From: Melieria omissa
Lineage: Eukaryota > Arthropoda > Insecta > Diptera > Ulidiidae
Direction: 5' to 3'
Assembly (NCBI GenBank): GCA_963971225.1
Contig: OZ020267.1
Coordinates: 1,426,001 to 1,490,000, forward strand
Length of the DNA stretch: 64,000 bases
The notes beneath the pieces are model-generated. The model was not told the origin of the DNA. It did no database searches and saw only the letters and a program-made list of their open reading frames with translations. Below, in pieces: positions 1 to 13,156 of this stretch. The translations under genes and the position numbers were made by a program. Positions within the stretch are counted from its first letter, which is position 1. Every line of letters starts with the position of its first letter.

Positions 1-349
1 TTTTACGAACCCCATTCCCCCACCAAAATGAAATCCTTTGTGCGCCACTGGATCACATAGACCACACTTGATCAGAATCACCAGGAGAATCGATTTGGCA
101 ATGTCCGTCCGTTTGTCTGTAAGCTGTACGATATCTCTTCAACAAGTAAGGATCTCGGAGTCAAACAAAAGCCTCTCTTGGTAATAGAACTAAAACTAAA
201 AACAGGGTTGCCATATAACCTGAATATAAGTTAGTTATTACAATAATTTTTTTTATTAACCAAAACAATGCAATGAATTATAAGTATTTTCGACTTATTG
301 AAATTAAATGCTTGTGATACGCTCACTTAACCCTTTATCACTCACTTAA

Positions 350-555
350 CCCTTTATATTTATTTAATTTGTATTTCAAAATTTTTGTTTTTATTTGACT
401 TATTGCCAATTTGAACATTGAAAACGTGAAAGACAAAATGATAGCGAATACAAATATGGGTCAGGTGCGTCCACAGTTAGACAAGGTGACCGTTCAAGGC
501 ACTTTTAGGAAATTTATTAAAATTATAACTACGCAAATCTAGCAGTATGAATGGG
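350..555. mobile_element. Possible piggyBac-type MITE remnant
   Basis: A 206-bp AT-rich segment is bounded by TTAA on both sides (346-349 and 556-559). Its left end begins CCCTTTATATT and its right end, read on the - strand, begins CCCATTCATAC. TTAA duplications and CCC-starting termini are what piggyBac-superfamily elements show. The left end is tandemly repeated: CTCACTTAACCCTTTAT occurs at about 322 and again at about 341. Terminal similarity stops after a few bases, so this is weaker than the element at 19197. No coding sequence is present. Confidence 0.35.
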
Positions 556-2603
556 TTAACTCCTAACTAACTTAATTACAAGGAAAATTAAATTAAATAT
601 TGATTTTAAAAGGACGCTGCTTGCTTCTTTATCCCTTTATAAGCCATTTAAACTCATTTTTGATCCACAACCAAATATTAGTTGTTCGTAGCTTTTTATG
701 TAGAAAAGCAACAATTGAAGGAAGTGGCCGTATAGGGTATGAATAAGTCGGCCAGGATCAACTTTGAAACTTGCACTTGCTGTTTATTTTTATTTTTAGC
801 AAAAATGAGAATGAATCGAACGAGCACTGTGCGCGTGTTGCTGGCGGATGAAGTGGGTGGGACGCTTAACTTTTGACATTTGTTGACAGCAATGTTTGGA
901 TGACGGCCGGGCCATGGATCTAACGGCAAAATAAATAAAATTATTGACCCGCGCAAAATGGAAATTGATAACTCGACACACAACCAACGGCGATTTATTT
1001 GCGCAAAAGTGTTGAACGTTTGCTGTCAGCAGAATTTCAAATGTGAATTTTTTGGAATTGAAACAAAAGTAAATAGCAAATAAAAACTGCGACAGCAATG
1101 CGAGCGACGCGCAAGAAGTATGAATGAGGTTCAAAGCATTTGACTGGTTAATGGTTCGTGTCACCTGTCGGTTGGCGCAAAGCGTTGCCAACTTGGATTC
1201 GAAGCGATAATCAAATTGAAAGACATTTGCTGCAAAAAGCATGATGTGGCTTTGGATTCATGGCAAAGTGTGTCGTTTGAGATTTCATATGTTGTGCAAT
1301 AAAAATTATATGAAATGCTCCAAAGGACTTTTGAGCATCGGCCAACGCCTCATTTGCATCTTCTAATTTAATTCCGAAAGCATTCATTGTCGAACTGCAG
1401 TCGAACGTAAAGCAAAGTGGCAAAGTCAAGTTGCCACTTGTTGGTGCAACAGTTGCTGCTTTTAACCGTTGTTTCTTTGTCTCGCGCTCATTCATTTCAT
1501 TTGCTTTTTGTTTGGTTGTTGCAACAGCAAACACACTTTCAAAGTGCCACTCTCCGCCACGGCGCCTGCCTCATTGCCTCCGTGCTGAACCGAAAACCGC
1601 CAAACAGCGCTGCAACCGCCAACGGCTGCTGCACCTTTTAAAAGGGCAAATATTGATTGATTGTAGCAACAACAACAACAGCAACAAAAGCATTGCAAAC
1701 AAAAACAAGCGCCACACTGCAACTTTATTAAAAAGTCAATTTTTGCAGTGCGCACAAAACTTTACGCAAGCGGACAGCGAACGCGGCTGCCACTTTAACG
1801 GACAAAATAAAATCAAGAAAAGTGCGGCATGCCACTTGCGGCAACACAAACTGCCAAGTTGCACAGCAAAAGGAGTGAAAACGAATTAAACCGACGAGAA
1901 CTCCGCGCAGCATTTAGCCGAAGCGAGCAAAGTGCAAAATAAAGTTAACAGCACTTCGCTGCGGCCCCTCCGGCCCCGCGCTTTGTATGTGTTTTGCTCG
2001 CCAGCGCACCAAACAAGCTGATTGCCACGGCAAATAAATCACTCAAAATCGAAAATCCACAGCTCGTCCGCACACCGCGCGATTGCTCCGGGTGCAGCGC
2101 TGCGGTCAGGAGCGTCTTCAGTGTTTGGGCCAGTTAACCAAAGGGTCTCAGTTACTTGAACTGTGGTTGAACAAGGAAAAATTGCATTGACTCGATGTCT
2201 TCAATGCAGTAAAGTGAGTAACATTCTATGAAATTGAACATTGGTTCCCTCAGTCTTTTGCTCTTGATTGATCTGCTAAAACGATTGTAAATCTTTATAC
2301 CTCATCTAGTGGATCTAGTGGATTTTAATAGGCACCAACAAATTAATATTTGTAGAAGTAAATTCAAAGCAAATTACAAAAATGTAACTGTTATCCTCAA
2401 AATAATTTCAAATAATTTTCAGCAATACAATGTATCAGGGAAAGTTTGTGTTCTAATTGAAGTCTACGAATTGGGCGCGTTTGATCAAAACCATGTTTCT
2501 TTAATAATGGTTAAATAAAATCCGAAAGTGATAATTTTGTATTTTTCATAAATATTAAATAATTTTTCTATAATAAAAAAAAATTGATGCAAAGTTTATT
2601 TAA

Positions 2604-2765
2604 CCCGTTTTATGCTAAAATTGTTGAAAAGTAAACTAGCTCTGGAAATCTAACAAAGAGGCGTGCCGACTTAAAATGTCGTGTGCACACTTCTTAGGAA
2701 GTGTTTCTTGATTTAAATACCAAAAAGTAAAAATTAGGGGTCGAAAAGTTAAGGTCGAAAGGGTT
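2604..2765. mobile_element. Possible degenerate piggyBac-type MITE
   Basis: The left side reads TTAA then CCCGTTTTATG. The right side, on the - strand, reads GTAA then CCCTTTCGACC. These resemble the termini of the better element at 19197-19715, which start CCCTTTCGGT. Only one flank is an intact TTAA and the terminal match is short, so this is a tentative call of an eroded non-autonomous copy. No ORF of interest lies inside. Confidence 0.25.
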
Positions 2766-5700
2766 ACGATTTTTAATAAAACTTTCCATTAGACTGTTTA
2801 AGCCATTTTTGGGATGCGTTGTCCTATTTGAGTTTTAACTCGAATCAATCAAACTAAGTCAGATACTTTCGAGCGATCAATTTCCAACTACAATCGATCC
2901 GCAGAATTTTCCTCACAAGGCGCAAGATTCGCTGCCTGCCGCTCCTGTTGGCGGCGTCTGCTGAGTGCAGCAAGCAAGCTTTGTGGCGGCAACAAAAGCA
3001 GCATCGAAAGCACGAAAAATAGTGAGCGAAGAACGAGCCGAACAAAGGCGACTACTGCCACTAGGTGCTACACACACACACACACATCTCAACTGCACAT
3101 GTGTGCCAGCCAGCCACTTGTTGTTGCACTTTTTTAGTGTTATTGCTGCGAATACCTGGCAGCATTAGCAGCGGCTTTAAGTGCCTATTAGACAGGCGGC
3201 GCGTGAATAGAAAGCATTTAGTGGCATTGTTGTTGTTGCCGTTGCCATTGCAGTGATTTCTCAGGAGTGGCATAATGTGGCAAGAAGAATTACAGCCGCG
3301 CGCCGGCACTCCATTCGCCGCTGCACACTGCCATTGCAGCCGTTTGATGAGCACACTCGGGATTATCAAAGTAAATTCTGCGTCCTCGCCCGCGCCGCCG
3401 CCACTGCACGCAACTCTATGCTTCGCTACTTTGGTTTTCTTTCAGGCGTTCTTCCATTTGCGCGCCGCCGCAACACTGACGAAGTGGCACCGACCACAGA
3501 CGCATTGTCGGCCGGCGAAGAAAGTGCAGTCGGCTGGTCTTTGTATGTGTGTATGTGTGTGTGTGATTGAGTCTGAATGCGATTTTATTTATTGCTGCCT
3601 GGCATTAGGCTGCCACTTCTCACATTGCACTGCGTTCAGTGTGTAAGTGTGTTTGTGTGTGTGTGTTGAATGCAGTGCAGGCATTCGCGCAACTCGTTGA
3701 AGCGGCAAGCGTTGAGGCAATGTTTGGGAATTTCGCTAACTGGCTTTCAATTTTCCATTTGCATTGTGTGCTTGAACTTGTGTGTGAGTGTGCGTGCATG
3801 TGTGCGTGTGAGCGCAAGCACTGCTGTGATTTAACGCGCCCAGGGGAAATCGATTTACATAAAAGCCGACAACAGTTGCAGCAGCAGCAGATTGCAAATT
3901 GCTGCAACAATGCGGCGCGGCGAAAAGTTCTACCGCCATGGCGTCGGCGGCATTGTTGAGGGTTCACTGCTAATTTGCTGCTGAAACTATTGAATACGTA
4001 ATTGAATCTATCAACGATTTATGATGGTTTCTAAATGCTTTACACTTAAAGATTTCCAGAGCAGAGTTGCAATAAATTCGACAGAAAGCAATGCAATAAA
4101 GGATTTTAATTTAAAATTTGAATTTGAATTGGAATTCTGGGAAATTTTGGGTAGAAGAAAGAAGGTTTAAAGTGCTATTCGAATTGAGTCTCAGTATATA
4201 TAATTGACTTCTTCGAGTTTCTAAAAAATAATACAAACAACCATACTCAGCAAATAAAAACCTTAATAAATAGTATTTTATACATAATTTTTAAAAACAT
4301 ATTTGGCTTTCCGTAAAACTGAATTTATGGTGAACTATGTGTCAAGTCACGAAAAATGACCAAATTCCTGTTGTTGTTTTTGCTGGTTTTTGGAAAACCA
4401 TTTTAGATCGTCTTAAGAACTCAGAAAAAATTTTCAATTTCAGATTTTTTTCAATACAATTTTCTAGTGAAATAAATTTAAAAAGTCAAGGGGAGAACAG
4501 AGAACTCTGCGAAAATGCTAAAAAAAATTGTGTTATTAAATTTGTTTCTAAACAATTTTCAAGCAAAGCTTCAGCTCGAAACTGACCCTAACCACTCGTC
4601 TTTAGAAACTGGCGATTCGCTGGCATTGATCTACAGCTTCCAATATTTTCCAATATTTTTTTATATCAAAACACTTTACTCGAGTCAACCGAAACAGTGT
4701 TTCGAATAGAACCCGCGCATCCTTCATCCACAATCGGTGCGAAAATTAGTCTCCCGCTCGCATAGCGGCAAACCGAACAAACATAAATTGGCGCGGCTCA
4801 GCTGCTGGCGGCTGCGGCTGCGTGCCTGGCATACATGTGGCCGAAATTATGCGCGCGTGCCACAACGGTAAACACTCGAAGGGCGCCACGCTTATTGACT
4901 CGGTTTTCATGTCGCAGCCGCAGACTCCGGCGCACCTGCACACATTTAGCGCCACTCGCCAGACCAAAGTGCGGCAAGTACGTCAGCGGCTGCCGTCGAC
5001 TCAATGCCCACTTCATCGCCAAAGCAGTTCACTCGCGGGCGGCCGCATAAATCACGCACCCACTGCGAATCCGCCCGACCATAAAATGGCGTCTTGCTGC
5101 TCTTGTGGCGCGATGCGACTCGGGTTGATGTCTTTGTTGTGGTTGCATCTTGTTGTTGTTGCTGTTGTGGTGTCGCACGCTTGAGGGCGCAGTCGAAACG
5201 CCGAACTAATGATGGTGGCGGCGGCACCTTGATCCTTTCGCACATGTGCTCAGCGACAGCCGCGACATTGGCAGTTGCGAAAAATCGTCGTCGAATGCAG
5301 CGAGGAGAGGTGACGACACGCTTCTACGCACACGACCGCAGCCGGCGTGCTAGAACGTGAGTGTATGCGTGCGTGCGTGCGTGAAGGAGCGCGTGCGAGC
5401 ATGACGCGCGCGTATTTGATTTGCCATTTCCGCTGTCGACGCGCACACGTGGCGCCGCTCTGTTCACCGCAAATGTGCTGTTTACAAGTGCGGCGGCCCC
5501 TGCCCACGTCCGGCACCGCTCGCAGGTCGCGTCGCTGCCGTGGGCAACATTCCGTGGCGCGTTGCCACGCGGCTACATTTATTATCGTTGCTATTCTGTG
5601 GCTTGTTTAGTGGCAGCGCACTGGATCGGGGCGCGGCCGTCCCGGAGATTTTTCTTGGCGCCGCGGCAGCCACTCGAGCTGAAGTCATTAAGAATGAAAA

Positions 5701-8581
5701 TTATACTACTAATTACCCATTTGGCAGCGAGCAGCGAGTGGCAAGTGGCAAGTGGCATGTGGCAAGTTGGCAGCTACAACAACAACGACACCAACAACCA
5801 TGGTCGCACAGCGCATTGCCAGTGCTGATTGCTGCCGCCGCGTTCACTTTGCGCGCATAAAATCGTTTAGCTGTTGAAGCGTTTAGAGTGCCAGCGTACT
5901 TTCCCCCCCCCGCCCCACTCTCTTCAACGTGGTTTCTTTATTTCGCGTCTCTTAGCATTTTTGCCGCGCGCGCTTTGTGCGCTTTAATGGCGAAGGCGCC
6001 GGGGCCAATGCCGCAGAAATGTAGGTGAAGGCGCTAATCTTTCGCTCATTCTGACAGTTCTGTTGTCGTTCTGTTTGTTAGTGTTGCTGTGGTGGTGTTG
6101 TTGGTGCTGGAATTGTTACAAGGTGTAGCAATAAAATTTAATGAGCACACATAATGAGGAATTAAAAGTGAAATCAGTTGAATTATTGCGGGCCGAATGT
6201 GTTGCATTTGTATTCATTTATTCGCTGGTGGGCGTGGCTAATGCGTACGGCGATTCAGCGAGAGCGACCTGACGCAGCAGTTGCACTGATTATTGCTTTT
6301 GGTTTCTGTAAATCACGCGCCTTTTAATCACTTGTGCGGTGATTGCGTATACGCACCGTGGGCCACGGGTCATTGGCTATTCAACGCCTTGCACTGCACG
6401 TCTGAGCAAGGTGCCAATGTCTGTGGGGGCGCGGGAGTACAGACAGCAAATTTATTGGGTTTTAAATTTTCACGTACATGGAGTCGAATGATTCGTGAAC
6501 GAAGGAAACCATTGTAGATTTAGTGAACGTTTGTTTTCAGATCGATACTCTTCACATTTATTAAACTTTTTTGTAAAACTGTGTTTTGAATTTTCGATAA
6601 GAAACACAACCAATGCAGAAAAGCATTCTTAAGTATTTATATGAACTCATTGCAGCCATGAATTTTAGTAATAAATCCTCAAAGACCTTGAAAAACGTCT
6701 CTACTCGTGACCCTTTTCCACTCTTTTTCTTCTTTTTAACACAACTCTTGCGGCCTGTTGTGTCGGCGGCTTATTTGCAAAACAATCACACAGCCTGCGA
6801 CCCTCACGCAGTTAACTGACCTTTTAATTCGCACAATGGCAAAATATTTGTTTTGCTGAAAAGCGCAGAAGCGCAACGTCTGCCGCGCCGCGACCTTTTC
6901 TCGCAGCACTTTCGCATTGCAAGTGTCAAGAATATTGACTTAGGACGTGGAAAGCAACATTTCACTCGAACATGTAATGTTCTTTCTCATTCCAATTCCA
7001 AGTCCAACCGAAAGAGCACATTTACTTTAGTAAAAGTTATATTTTGTGCGCTTCAGTTGGTGTTTTACGACTGAAAGTTGTAAAGCTTTTGAACAGAGAA
7101 AATATTTGCCTCGAAATAAAAACAAATGCGTACAAAAGGGCCAAACAATTTTGCACAAAATAACATTGATATAAAAATATAAAAAAGAATTTTAGATTTT
7201 TGCGCATTTTCGCCGCAAAATATCTTCGCTGCTCGAGTATGGGAGCGTTGAACCTCCCGCAACTACTTCAATTTAAAGTTCGTCACTCGATTCTCGCGTC
7301 CACTACTTGGCGCTGCAGTTCATAAATGCAATTTTCTGATAAGGAGCCTCGCGCATTAAGCATTCAACCATAAAGCGAGCCAACGCAATCTTGAAATCGG
7401 GGCGCGTCGCATTAAACGCAAAACATTAAACATGGCCGCTGGAAACGCCTCGCACGCGCCACTACCAATTTCGGTCGCTGCTGAGCCCGAGCGGAGCTCT
7501 GCGCCAATGAAATTAAAAAAGACGAAATCGGGTGAAATGTTAAGCTGCGTCGAGTTGCGTTGGTCGGCTGCAAATCCATTTAAAAATTCATTTTTATTTA
7601 TGGCCAACAGGCGCGCGCTTAAATTGTTATGCTTTCGTTTTATTCTAAGCAAAACAACAACAATAATAGCAACGACAAGACTGGTCGCAGTCGCAGTCGG
7701 CGGTAGTCACCAAGTTGAATGTCTAAATAGACGTCGGGCCGCTGCAATAAAAACGCTTTTCGCTTATTTTTTTCCTCATTTTAGATGTCTATCAAAAAAT
7801 GCTACAGCGACAGCAACAACAACAACAAGCACAACTTAACGCTGGCAGCAACTGTAAGTAATGCCGGCTGACTGGCTGCGCAGCAAAGCGCTAAAAAATA
7901 TTACAACATTTTAATAGCGAAAATGAAGATTTATTATGGCCACGACAGCGAAAAAGTGTGAGGGCCAGAAGCGAAATGGGAAGCAGGCAGGAAGAAGCGG
8001 CGGCCGCCGTTTAGAGGCAGCGCGCGTGCCTCGCCAAAGTGTCACACGAAATGAAAAGTGCAAAATCCCGGCCAGTCAGCCAGCCGCACTCTGCCGCAGC
8101 AGCGGCCGTTGAAGCATAAACTGGGCCACTGTGCCGCCGTGCCGTCAACTGCCAGGACACACGTCGCATACGCACACACTTTGACGCCGCCTAAGTCGCG
8201 CTGGCAGCCGTGTGTGCGCGCTTAATCAAAATATGCAAATGACACGGGCGTTGGGCGTGTTGTTGTTCTTGTTATTGTTGCTGCTGCCTGTGTACAGCTG
8301 GCTGAGTGGCTGTTTGGTCGGCCTGTTGGCTGCTAATTTGGCCGCGCAAGAATGTCAATCAATTTGCACTTAACGCACATTCCCCGCTACGCCGCACCGC
8401 ACCGACTGTTCGTTTGCTGAATATTACAGAAAACAACTTGAAATTATATTTAAATATTTTTAATTGGCTGCGGCGCGCACGCAACTGCCGCACAACTATG
8501 TGCGGCCTCGCCGTCCAATTTTTCCTCTTTATTAGACGCGTAATTATATATTCAACAGCAGCGACGTCGAGCGTGCGTGTC

Positions 8582-8605
8582 TGTGTGTGTGTGTGTGTGT
8601 GTGTG
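8582..8605. repeat. (TG)n microsatellite
   Basis: An uninterrupted TG dinucleotide run of about 24 bp lies in a GC-rich non-coding block. It is the purest of several CA/GT tracts in the first 15 kb. No function is inferred. Confidence 0.9.
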
Positions 8606-11600
8606 GGTATGCGTGCAGTGCCGCTTAGGTGTTAATGGCAACTGTTGTTATGTCTCCCCTCGTTGATTGATGTTGATACGGCTGTCGCCGTTTACATTGT
8701 TGTTTTTGCCGCTGGCGCTGCTGCTGCCGCTACTGACGGCAGCTGATGCGGTCGCCCACCGAAATGTTTTCTCATCTATGCACGCACCTCTTGTTGTAAT
8801 TGAAATTTAGAGCCAACAAAATGGAGCTAATCACTCGACTCACGGCGTATACGTAACATGTAATTATTTACATGTGTGGAATGTGGCGTGTGACATGTGA
8901 CATACGCTGCGTCATTCGGCGCGCTTAGCGATTTTACAAATTCAATTGATTTTCTATAATTAGATCCGAAATGGACAAAGCGGCTTTTGCATTCGTAAAA
9001 GACTTGCATTGGCATTTTAAATCCACACAATCTGACTGACTGACTGACTAAGTAATGAAAAAGTTGTTCAATGTGTCAGCATGCGATTCAGACAAAGTTT
9101 ACAAGAAGTGAAAAAAATGGGTCTGCGCTTTGAAAGCCTTCAAAGCTGAACTCACGCTGACTGCTGCCATGCAAATCCAACTTTTTCTCCAATGACGAGC
9201 GAAGGTAAAATGCTTTTTGCTGGCCCATTACTGTCGAACGCAAGTGAAGACCTCGACAAGCACTCCAGCTGGAAGCGGCCATTACATCATTGTGCAACAA
9301 CAACAATGTCAAATATTAATTAAAAATTTTCTAATGGCTGCAACTCGGCTCTGGCATCGCTGCGCTGAGTTGCATTTTCCTCGCAGTTGCTCTTTGTTCG
9401 TTGGTCGAGCAAGGCGAATTGTGGCTCTGAAGCAAAAAACCGAAGAAGCGCAAAGCAAAATACGCCTTACTGAGGAAGAAGAAGCATCCAAAGAGCCTAA
9501 GAGCGAATCCAACTGGGAATGTCCTTGACCTCGAATGCGGCCACTCACACACACACACGCACTCAATCACATGTGCCATCGATGGCAATTCGCATTCGCA
9601 TTGTCCGAAGACACAACAGTGCGGCTAGAAGGAATCCGCCGTGACGCGAGGGACGGCAAGGCGGCATGCGGAACGTTGTTGTTTTGCATGTCGTGTTGTT
9701 GACAGCTTCGACATGGACAGCGGAATGGGGCAACATGAGAAAATGTAATTAATTTGCTTTGATTAAAGCGCAGACAGACGAGCGTGCGCCGACCGAGGGG
9801 AAGGACCCCCCACCTTTGAAGCAACGAGCGACATGGCGAAATGTGTGCAATAATCAAAGAAAACAGTGGGAAGTAATATTTTCCGTTTGATAAGCTGCGC
9901 GCTTGGCGGCTGTGAAAAGTAAACCCGGCCGTCAGAGCGGATGAGGGGGAAAATGCAGTGACAGGCAGAGGGAATGAGGCGGCTTATCGCTGCCAGAATA
10001 GTTCGTGTGGATGTTAATGACAGCATCGATGAGCCGAGCGGAACTGAGCTGCGTTGATGACGAATTGGTGCGCACGTAGGCCGCTGCTAATTAATAACGG
10101 TGAATAAAAAAGCGGAGTAGGCAACCAGCAGAGAAATGGCGCAATGGGATTAGAGCCAAACTGAAAAATGGAAATGAAGAAACAGTTTTCATGCTCTTGA
10201 AAAAAATTAAATGTCATTAAGAATTTTTTTAAATTAAAAATACATTCCTGTAAACAGAGCAAACTCAAATTGTAGACTGTCTCGATAAAACAAAAAAAAA
10301 CTCTTAATCATAAAAATGCATTCGAAATTATTTCTGTTAGTTTGAAAATCTGAATTTACATTTCAGCGCCGCGCATTGGCACTCGCGTTAATTAATTAAA
10401 AGAATGTCGCCAAAGGCAACAAAGTCTGCCCTCACGTCACACACACAGCACTACTTGAACCCACATACATAAGTGTGTGTGCGTGTGACTGTGTTTGTGT
10501 GACTGCTGTCACATATAAAAAAACCAAACGGCGTTAATGCGCCAGGCGTCCTTTTGCCTTCTGCCCGGCACTTTACTTCATTAAATAAAATCCAACAAAA
10601 AAGTGCAGTAAAAGAGTTGACACTCAACACACACTCACACACAGATCTATAAGTAGATATGTAGATGTACCTGCGCACAGGACACAAATTACTTGTTTTA
10701 AACACCTTTTACACACACACACTGAAACACTCGAATGCAGGCAACAACTACTATGGCAAACACGGGTTTTTAACGCACTTTTCATTAAAATCGTAAATCG
10801 TGTGCTCGACTACGAATGTGCGGCTGGCGGATATGGCCACAGCCCACACCCACACATACCCAAACAGACACATGCACTCACTCACTCACATTGTTAAGCG
10901 ACTGTTAACGTCGGATGAGGCTATCTGTGTGTGCGTGCCTTGATCAATTTAACCCAACAACAACAATAACGACAGTCGCCAGAGTCATATATAGTGGCAG
11001 GCCGAGGCATTGAGTATAATCGCTCCGCACGCACACACACACACAAGCATACAAAAGTCAGTAAGGCGAAGGACAGCAACCAGCAATTGTGGACGTCGAC
11101 CCTTGGCCATTTATTTTAAACGGTTTGCATGTAGTCACCCGTCGGGTTGTCGCCTAAGTAATGCGACTTTTCAGATGTAAATGAATGGGTTTTTGAATTT
11201 GACAAAATCTGACATTATTTATTTTTTTCGAAACCGTTTCTACAAAATGTGTTAGAGACAAATCATATATATTTCCATTAGCACCAATACATAGATTTAA
11301 AAATTGTATACAGCAAAACTGTTCTCCGATAAGGAGTTTTCAAAAAAATTACGAGTTCAAAAAAAAATTGGCTCTCTGGCTAAAAATTTGGCATACAAAT
11401 CATAATAAAACTCTTTTTTTTTATTTTTAAATTGTGAAAAACCTTTCTGCAAAGAAATTCTTTTCCTATTTTCATGCTTCCAAAATAAATCATGTGATGT
11501 AAGTTTTGAATGAATTTCAGATTTATTTATTTTTTTAATGTTTATTTATTTATTTAGTCTATGGAAAACACCTTACAGACTATAAAAATATAAGATAGGG

Positions 11601-11640
11601 AAGTATATAAATTAAAAACTTAATATTAAAATTATGATAT

Positions 11641-12006
11641 TGTTACGAAAATTCCAAGTTTTCCAAGGTTCGTTTGGATGTTTGTGTTTGAAAATAAAAC
11701 AACTTCAGTTATTCAGCGCAACGCAGTCAGAAACTAACAATCACTTTATTTACAGAATTACACTTTGCTTGTATCTACACTTGTTGCCACTTTGCTTGCT
11801 CAACTAAGACTCGACCCCTTGCGCTGCCAGTGCTGCTTTTATACTAGTTTTCTTATCGCGCCGAAATTTCTTGCACATTCCAGTTGTAATTTCTATCTCG
11901 ATTGTTCTAGCAGAGCTCATCACCTTTCGCGAACCATCTTCGTATGCTTGGAAAAACATTCATACACAGCACAGAGTGTCTAATCGATATATCGATTGTC
12001 GTTTCA
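11641..12006 (-). mobile_element. Solo LTR, family copy 1
   Basis: Read on the - strand, this 366-bp segment starts TGAAACG and ends CGTAACA, the TG...CA ends typical of LTRs. It is flanked by the 4-bp duplication ATAT (11637-11640 and 12007-12010). The same sequence occurs on the + strand at 63552-63978 with equally clear ATAT flanks, which fixes both ends independently. A polyadenylation-type AATAAA (as TTTATT near 11746) is conserved in both copies. No internal retrotransposon sequence adjoins it, so it is a solo LTR, presumably left by LTR-LTR recombination. Relative to copy 2 it lacks roughly 60-80 bp of U3. A 4-bp ATAT target fits the 17.6/297/gypsy-like group of Ty3 elements, but the family is inferred from target choice alone. 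Confidence 0.85.
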
Positions 12007-12010
12007 ATAT

Positions 12011-12579
12011 ATTTAAATAGCATTTTAAGGCATTCAGGAAAATATTCATAGAAGAAGACAGATCTAAGCCTAAAGAATTTAGAATGAGGTTGAACTCAGC
12101 CAGCACTCTATTAATAAATTCAAGTCATACAGAGTTTTGCTGAAGCCAAGGTTAAATAAAATAGATGTAATTTTTAAGTCCAAGCTAACAATTGTCGCCA
12201 ACTCAAAAGCGCATTCAATGTTGGTCTTTGTCCGCCGTGATTTTTCTGCATTATTTGATCCCTTGAACTATACTTTCAGGCTTCTGTAATGACCTAAGAT
12301 AAGAGTTAGGTTAACGAAAGCATCTTTAGTCCGAAATCCATTCTAGATATTTCATTGCATCGTATTTCATCAAACATATCGGACGGATTTCTAAAGTTTT
12401 GTTCTTCGTTAAACAAAGTTTACTGTTTTCATTGCTCAGTAAATTTCGCTTTTCTCTCTTATTTACTTAGTTAATGTTAGTTTGAATGTCCAGGAATCTT
12501 TCGTAGGCTGCTTTTTGTCTATGATTCTTAGCTCCTTTCGTGTGCAGTTGATTTCAATATTTCTGCTCGTATACTTCGC
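12011..12579. other. AT-rich non-coding stretch
   Basis: No gene was recognised. A - strand frame at 12463-12672 could encode 69 residues but shows no known motif. The segment separates solo LTR copy 1 from the pogo-like relic and probably contains older repeat sequence, since TTTATTTATTTA-type tails lie just left of the LTR at about 11522-11560. Confidence 0.5.
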
Positions 12580-13154
12580 TGGGAGTGATTTTGATTTCCT
12601 TATAATGAATTTCCATATAGTGAATATTTCTCTACAATGAGTAAATTTTTTAGTTGAAAACTGCGCATTCATTGGTTTTTTGTCTCCATATAATGAATTT
12701 TTCCATGCTATTTTCTGTCACGCATATTAACAACACTGAATACCAAAAAAAAGTGAAACATATTTAGGGGAACCCCAGAAGTTAAGAATAACAACAGCAT
12801 AAGAAGAAGAATGTCACATCACTAACCATTTTGACAGCAATGGTTTGTTTTGAGTGATTAAAGTGAAAATGTTGCAGCAATGCATTCGGACAAATTTCTG
12901 CTTCTCTTGATGTACTTCGAACCTTTGTGGAGATGAAGAGCAACGTAGCGTTTTTAAGTCTCTAAATGTAGAAGAAGGCTTTGTTGAGGAAGAAAAGTGG
13001 AAGGGTGCAATCCAAACTAAAATACCTCGTTATTTGAAATAAAAGATGAAAAAAATCATCATTTCTATATAATGAAGTTTATATATAATGAAGTTTCTAT
13101 ATAATGAAGCTTTTTTCTAGTCCCGTGCGAATTCATTATAGGGAAGTTCGACTG
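12580..13154 (+). mobile_element. pogo/Tigger-like DNA transposon relic
   Basis: The right end, read on the - strand, starts CAGTCGAACTTCCCTATAAT and is followed outward by TA (13155-13156), as for pogo/Tigger elements. Near 12585 a similar string (TTTCCTTATAATGAATTT) marks a probable damaged left end, without a clean CAG terminus or TA. Short direct repeats of CTATATAATGAAG lie just inside the right end. On the + strand at about 12906-13042, two frames joined by a frameshift give LDVLRTFVEMKSNVAF and NVEEGFVEEEKWKG, ending KIPRYLK before a stop. This resembles the extreme C-terminus of pogo/Tigger transposases, which end in a short basic and aromatic tail. The remaining transposase is missing. 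The left boundary is uncertain by tens of bases. Confidence 0.55.
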
Positions 13155-13156
13155 TA

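Larger units (their letters stand above)
1..11640. other. Non-coding stretch, no supportable gene
   Basis: No open frame here has a recognisable domain, conserved motif or credible exon structure. The longest ORFs are low-complexity frames through CAA/CAG and GT/CA tracts and appear on both strands at once, as expected of shadows. The DNA alternates between GC-richer blocks with short purine/pyrimidine and CA/GT runs (around 3060-3800, 5340-5480, 8580-8605, 10440-10760) and AT-rich blocks (roughly 180-700, 2280-2870, 4000-4720, 7080-7200). A C-rich run lies near 5902-5917. It could be intergenic DNA or introns and 5' exons of a gene outside the window; nothing seen decides this. Possible piggyBac-type remnants inside it are listed separately. 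Confidence 0.6.

Noticed and set aside
11765..11983. Related ORFs at 11765-11983 and 63616-63864 sharing MLVSTLVATLLAQLRLDPLR
   Set aside because: Their similarity is due to the duplicated LTR; both read against the LTR's transcribed strand and end at unrelated points.
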